From Sandaracinaceae bacterium (GTDB lineage Bacteria > Myxococcota_A > Polyangia > Polyangiales > Sandaracinaceae): a stretch of DNA of 7,604 nt. The notes under the pieces are model-generated. The model was not told the DNA's origin and searched no databases. It saw nothing but the letters and a program-made list of their open reading frames with translations. The stretch is from positions 1-7,604 of the forward strand of contig JANWYL010000150.1 in the NCBI GenBank assembly GCA_025056955.1, given 5' to 3'. The position numbers were made by a program, and so were the translations under genes. The number at the start of each line of letters is the position of its first letter. Position 1 is the first letter of the stretch. Below are positions 6,208-7,604 of the stretch, piece after piece.

Positions 6208-7239
6208 ATGTCGCCCAAGTACGAGATCCGCGCAGCATTGCCTGGCGATGAGAGCCGGCTTCTCGAACTCGCTCGTTTCCTCAACACCGTCAACTTGCCT
6301 AATGACCCGCACGAAATCGCAGCCCTTCTCGAACGCTCGCAAGCATCTTTTGCTCAAACCATTCCTGACTACCGCTTGCGGGAATACGTCTTTTTGCTTG
6401 TCGAACGTGAAAGCAAGCGAGCGCTAGGGACCTCACTCATCATCGCTCAGCTTGGGAGACGGGACGCTCCGTACATCTACTTTGAGGTTCGGATCGAGGA
6501 GAGATACAGCGGCACTTTGGATCGCCACTTCGTTCATCAGGTGCTGAGAATCGGATACTCCTACAACGGCCCTACTGAAATCGGTGGTTTGGTTGTGCAT
6601 CCAGAAGCGCGCCGTTTGCCTGAAAAACTCGGCATGCTCATCTCATACGTTCGCTTTCTTTTCCTCGCGCTTCATCGCAAACGATTCCAACCTCGGGTGC
6701 TTGCTGAATTGCTTCCTCCACTCGAGCCAGATGGCACTTCTCATTTGTGGGAAGCAGTGGGCCGACACTTTACGGGGCTTTCCTATCGCGAAGCGGACCG
6801 ACTCTCCAAGCAAAACAAAGAGTTCATACGCGGCTTGTTTCCTGCGGGGGACATTTACGTCTCTCTGCTTCCCCCCCAAGCCCAAGCAGTGATTGGCCGT
6901 GTCGGAGCCCAAACGCGAGGAGTCGAAAAACTGCTACAGCGCATTGGCTTTCGTTATTGGAATCGTGTCGACCCCTTCGATGGCGGTCCTCATTTTGTGG
7001 CTGATATGGACGAGATTTCCTTGATCCGCCGTGCGTTCGTAGGACGTGCCGAAATTCGAGAGCCACGCAATGGAGTGACCAAAGCCTTGGTTGCGGTTGA
7101 GCGCGAAGTGCCTCCTTACTTTCTCGCTGTGCCTGCGTTCATAGAGCATAATGCTGAGCAAGTTTGCATTGACCCCCCTACAGCCCGAGCGCTTGATGTG
7201 AGAAGTGGTGAAAGGCTCTGTGTACTGCCCCTCGACTAA
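6208..7239 (+). CDS. Arginine N-succinyltransferase (AstA) family protein
   Basis: The 343 residues match AstA along their whole length. AstA transfers succinyl from succinyl-CoA to arginine in the AST catabolic pathway and has an N-acyltransferase (GNAT-like) fold. Matching blocks are the N-terminal R-x-D-like start, YVFLLVE (60-66), TEIGGLVVHPEAR (123-135, corresponding to SELCTLFLDPxxR), the ALGK-like WEAVGRHF (181-188), EADRLS and FIRGLFP (195-212), IYVSLLPPQAQAVIG (216-230), GFRYWNRVDPFDGGP (247-261), and a C-terminal beta segment. Important differences from classical AstA: the His of the GxVHxxT motif (recalled as the proton donor, His229 in E. coli) is Gly233, and AEMRG is AELLP (166-170). 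None of the other ast genes is nearby. It may be a distant AstA with another acyl-acceptor, so the symbol is withheld. AGGAGG at 6190-6195 lies 12 bases before the ATG, inside the end of dtd. Confidence 0.85.
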   Translation: MSPKYEIRAALPGDESRLLELARFLNTVNLPNDPHEIAALLERSQASFAQTIPDYRLREYVFLLVERESKRALGTSLIIAQLGRRDAPYIYFEVRIEERYSGTLDRHFVHQVLRIGYSYNGPTEIGGLVVHPEARRLPEKLGMLISYVRFLFLALHRKRFQPRVLAELLPPLEPDGTSHLWEAVGRHFTGLSYREADRLSKQNKEFIRGLFPAGDIYVSLLPPQAQAVIGRVGAQTRGVEKLLQRIGFRYWNRVDPFDGGPHFVADMDEISLIRRAFVGRAEIREPRNGVTKALVAVEREVPPYFLAVPAFIEHNAEQVCIDPPTARALDVRSGERLCVLPLD

Positions 7240-7251
7240 ACTCGAGTTTTT
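7231..7251 (+). terminator. Likely rho-independent terminator of the dtd-astA-like operon
   Basis: CTCGA (7231-7235) and TCGAG (7242-7246) form a 5-bp stem around a 6-base loop, followed at once by TTTTT. The stop codon of the AstA-like gene lies in the loop. A further GCCC (7227-7230) and GGGC (7253-7256) could clamp the structure. The stem is short, so strength is uncertain, but it is well placed between the operon and the rRNA promoters. Confidence 0.5.
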
Positions 7252-7272
7252 AGGGCACTTTGAGGGGTAGGT

Positions 7273-7321
7273 AAGAAATTTTAATTTTCGCTCTTGACAG
7301 ATTGCTCAGTCGTGTTAAATA
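7273..7321 (+). promoter_or_regulatory. rRNA operon promoter P1 with AT-rich upstream element
   Basis: A consensus -35 TTGACA (7294-7299) is followed after 16 bases by TAAATA (7316-7321), with TTAAAT one base earlier as an alternative -10. Just upstream, 7273-7290 is very A/T-rich (AGAAATTTTAATTTTCG), as in UP elements that bind the RNA polymerase alpha subunit at rRNA promoters. It lies ~285 bases before the 16S gene. Confidence 0.6.
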
Positions 7322-7370
7322 TCTCCTCGCTTCGATTGAGAAAGCGTCGCCCTCCCGAAAGGGAAACAAC

Positions 7371-7398
7371 TTGACAGGAATGGAACATGTGCTAGAAG
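7371..7398 (+). promoter_or_regulatory. rRNA operon promoter P2
   Basis: A consensus -35 TTGACA (7371-7376) is followed after 16 bases by TAGAAG (7393-7398), preceded by TGC, giving an extended -10 (TG-n). Transcription would begin near 7405, ~175 bases before 16S. Together with P1 this makes the tandem promoter layout common in rRNA operons. Confidence 0.6.
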
Positions 7399-7406
7399 TA
7401 ATGTCA

Positions 7407-7428
7407 CATCGCAACAAAAGAGGCGATG
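7407..7428 (+). other. Leader hairpin directly after the P2 start
   Basis: CATCGC (7407-7412) and GCGATG (7423-7428) pair perfectly over 6 bp around a 10-base A-rich loop. It would be the first structure of the P2 transcript, upstream of boxA, where a boxB-like element may sit in rRNA leaders. That role is inference. Confidence 0.4.
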
Positions 7429-7443
7429 AATCGAAGCAACGGT

Positions 7444-7456
7444 TGATCTCTGAAAA
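7444..7456 (+). promoter_or_regulatory. boxA-like rRNA antitermination site
   Basis: TGATCTCTGAAAA, followed by CTGAAT, resembles the boxA elements (TGxTCTTTGAAAA-type) that bind NusB-S10 in rRNA leaders and keep RNA polymerase from stopping early. It differs from that form by C for T in the centre. The position, between the promoters and 16S, supports the call. Confidence 0.5.
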
Positions 7457-7495
7457 CTGAATCGGGTAGTGATCGAAGTGAGCAAATAAAATGTG

Positions 7496-7528
7496 GTACG
7501 ACGTGGACAGTCGTACTCACGGTCGTAC
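7496..7528 (+). repeat. Leader stem with duplicated 3' arm (two mutually exclusive hairpins)
   Basis: GTACGAC (7496-7502) is complementary to GTCGTAC at 7510-7516 and to a second identical copy at 7522-7528. The repeated unit is GTCGTACTCA, spaced 12 bases apart. The 5' arm can pair with only one copy at a time, giving a 7-base or a 19-base loop. This could be an alternative-fold switch or a simple local duplication. Confidence 0.55.
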
Positions 7529-7553
7529 TCAATAAATAAAAGATGAACTGCAG

Positions 7554-7573
7554 GTCAAGTCAAAGCTTGACTT
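7554..7573 (+). other. Hairpin immediately before 16S rRNA
   Basis: AAGTCAA (7557-7563) and TTGACTT (7567-7573) form a perfect 7-bp stem with an AGC loop; an alternative is GTCAAG (7554-7559) with CTTGAC (7566-7571) and a 6-base loop. It ends seven bases before the 16S 5' end and may take part in 16S 5' maturation. Confidence 0.4.
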
Positions 7574-7579
7574 CGCAAT

Positions 7580-7604
7580 CAACTGGAGAGTTTGATCCTG
7601 GCTC
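7580..7604 (+). rRNA. rrs: 16S ribosomal RNA, first ~25 bases (cut by window end)
   Basis: The last bases contain GAGTTTGATCCTGGCTC, the near-universal start of bacterial 16S rRNA. Aligning with the E. coli 5' end places the mature start at about 7580. The rest of the gene lies beyond the window. The promoters, boxA-like site and leader upstream support a complete rRNA operon on this strand. Confidence 0.93.

Larger units (their letters stand above)
7405..7579 (+). other. rRNA operon leader (transcribed region before 16S)
   Basis: No protein gene was found between the AstA-like gene and 16S. From the predicted P2 start, this ~175-base leader holds in order a hairpin (7407-7428), a boxA-like site (7444-7456), a hairpin with two alternative 3' partners (7496-7528), an A/T-rich stretch (AATAAATAAAAGATG, ~7530-7545), and a hairpin just before 16S (7554-7573). 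Such leaders normally carry antitermination and RNase III processing signals. The 3' partner of the processing stem would lie beyond 16S, outside this window. Confidence 0.6.

Noticed and set aside
7353..7364. TCCC-GAAA-GGGA mini hairpin between rRNA promoters P1 and P2
   Set aside because: The stem is only 4 bp. It could be stable because of the GAAA tetraloop, but it lies before the P2 start and no role is evident.

Overview
The window most likely comes from a myxobacterium-like member of Myxococcota (formerly Deltaproteobacteria), probably Polyangia-like. The reasons are a membrane-anchored Ser/Thr kinase with the HRDVTPQN catalytic loop typical of that group, a Cys-rich lipoprotein built from repeats seen in such genomes, and a secreted TPR protein encoded directly after the kinase. 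Base composition looks near 50-55% GC by eye, which is low for free-living myxobacteria. No species is named; the taxonomic call is inference.

Layout. (1) Bases 1-3149, minus strand: three genes read leftward, namely a Cys-rich lipoprotein (3149-2046), a one-pass transmembrane Ser/Thr protein kinase (1923-466), and a secreted TPR protein that starts inside the kinase 3' end (479) and runs off the left edge. Together they look like an envelope signalling or sensing cluster. (2) Bases 3261-4199, plus strand: a McrB-type AAA+ ATPase with no McrC nuclease partner beside it. A perfect 7-bp inverted repeat lies in the divergent gap between it and the lipoprotein gene. (3) Bases 4186-5622, minus strand: a protein with five S1 RNA-binding domains, overlapping the AAA+ gene tail to tail by 14 bp. 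(4) Bases 5749-7239, plus strand: a two-gene operon of D-aminoacyl-tRNA deacylase (dtd) and an arginine N-succinyltransferase (AstA) homologue, each with substitutions in hallmark motifs, closed by a small hairpin plus T-run. (5) Bases 7240-7604, plus strand: control region and leader of an rRNA operon, with two candidate promoters in tandem, a boxA-like antitermination site, several hairpins (one with two competing 3' partners) and the first ~25 bases of 16S rRNA.

How the parts relate. The S1 protein, Dtd and the rRNA operon are translation genes and form a housekeeping background. The lipoprotein/kinase/TPR cluster and the McrB-like ATPase are lineage-specific or accessory. The strongest leads are the McrB-like ATPase without a partner and with altered nucleotide-site motifs, the Dtd and AstA-like proteins with swapped signature residues, and the switch-like rRNA leader. 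I see no CRISPR array, insertion sequence, tRNA or attachment site.
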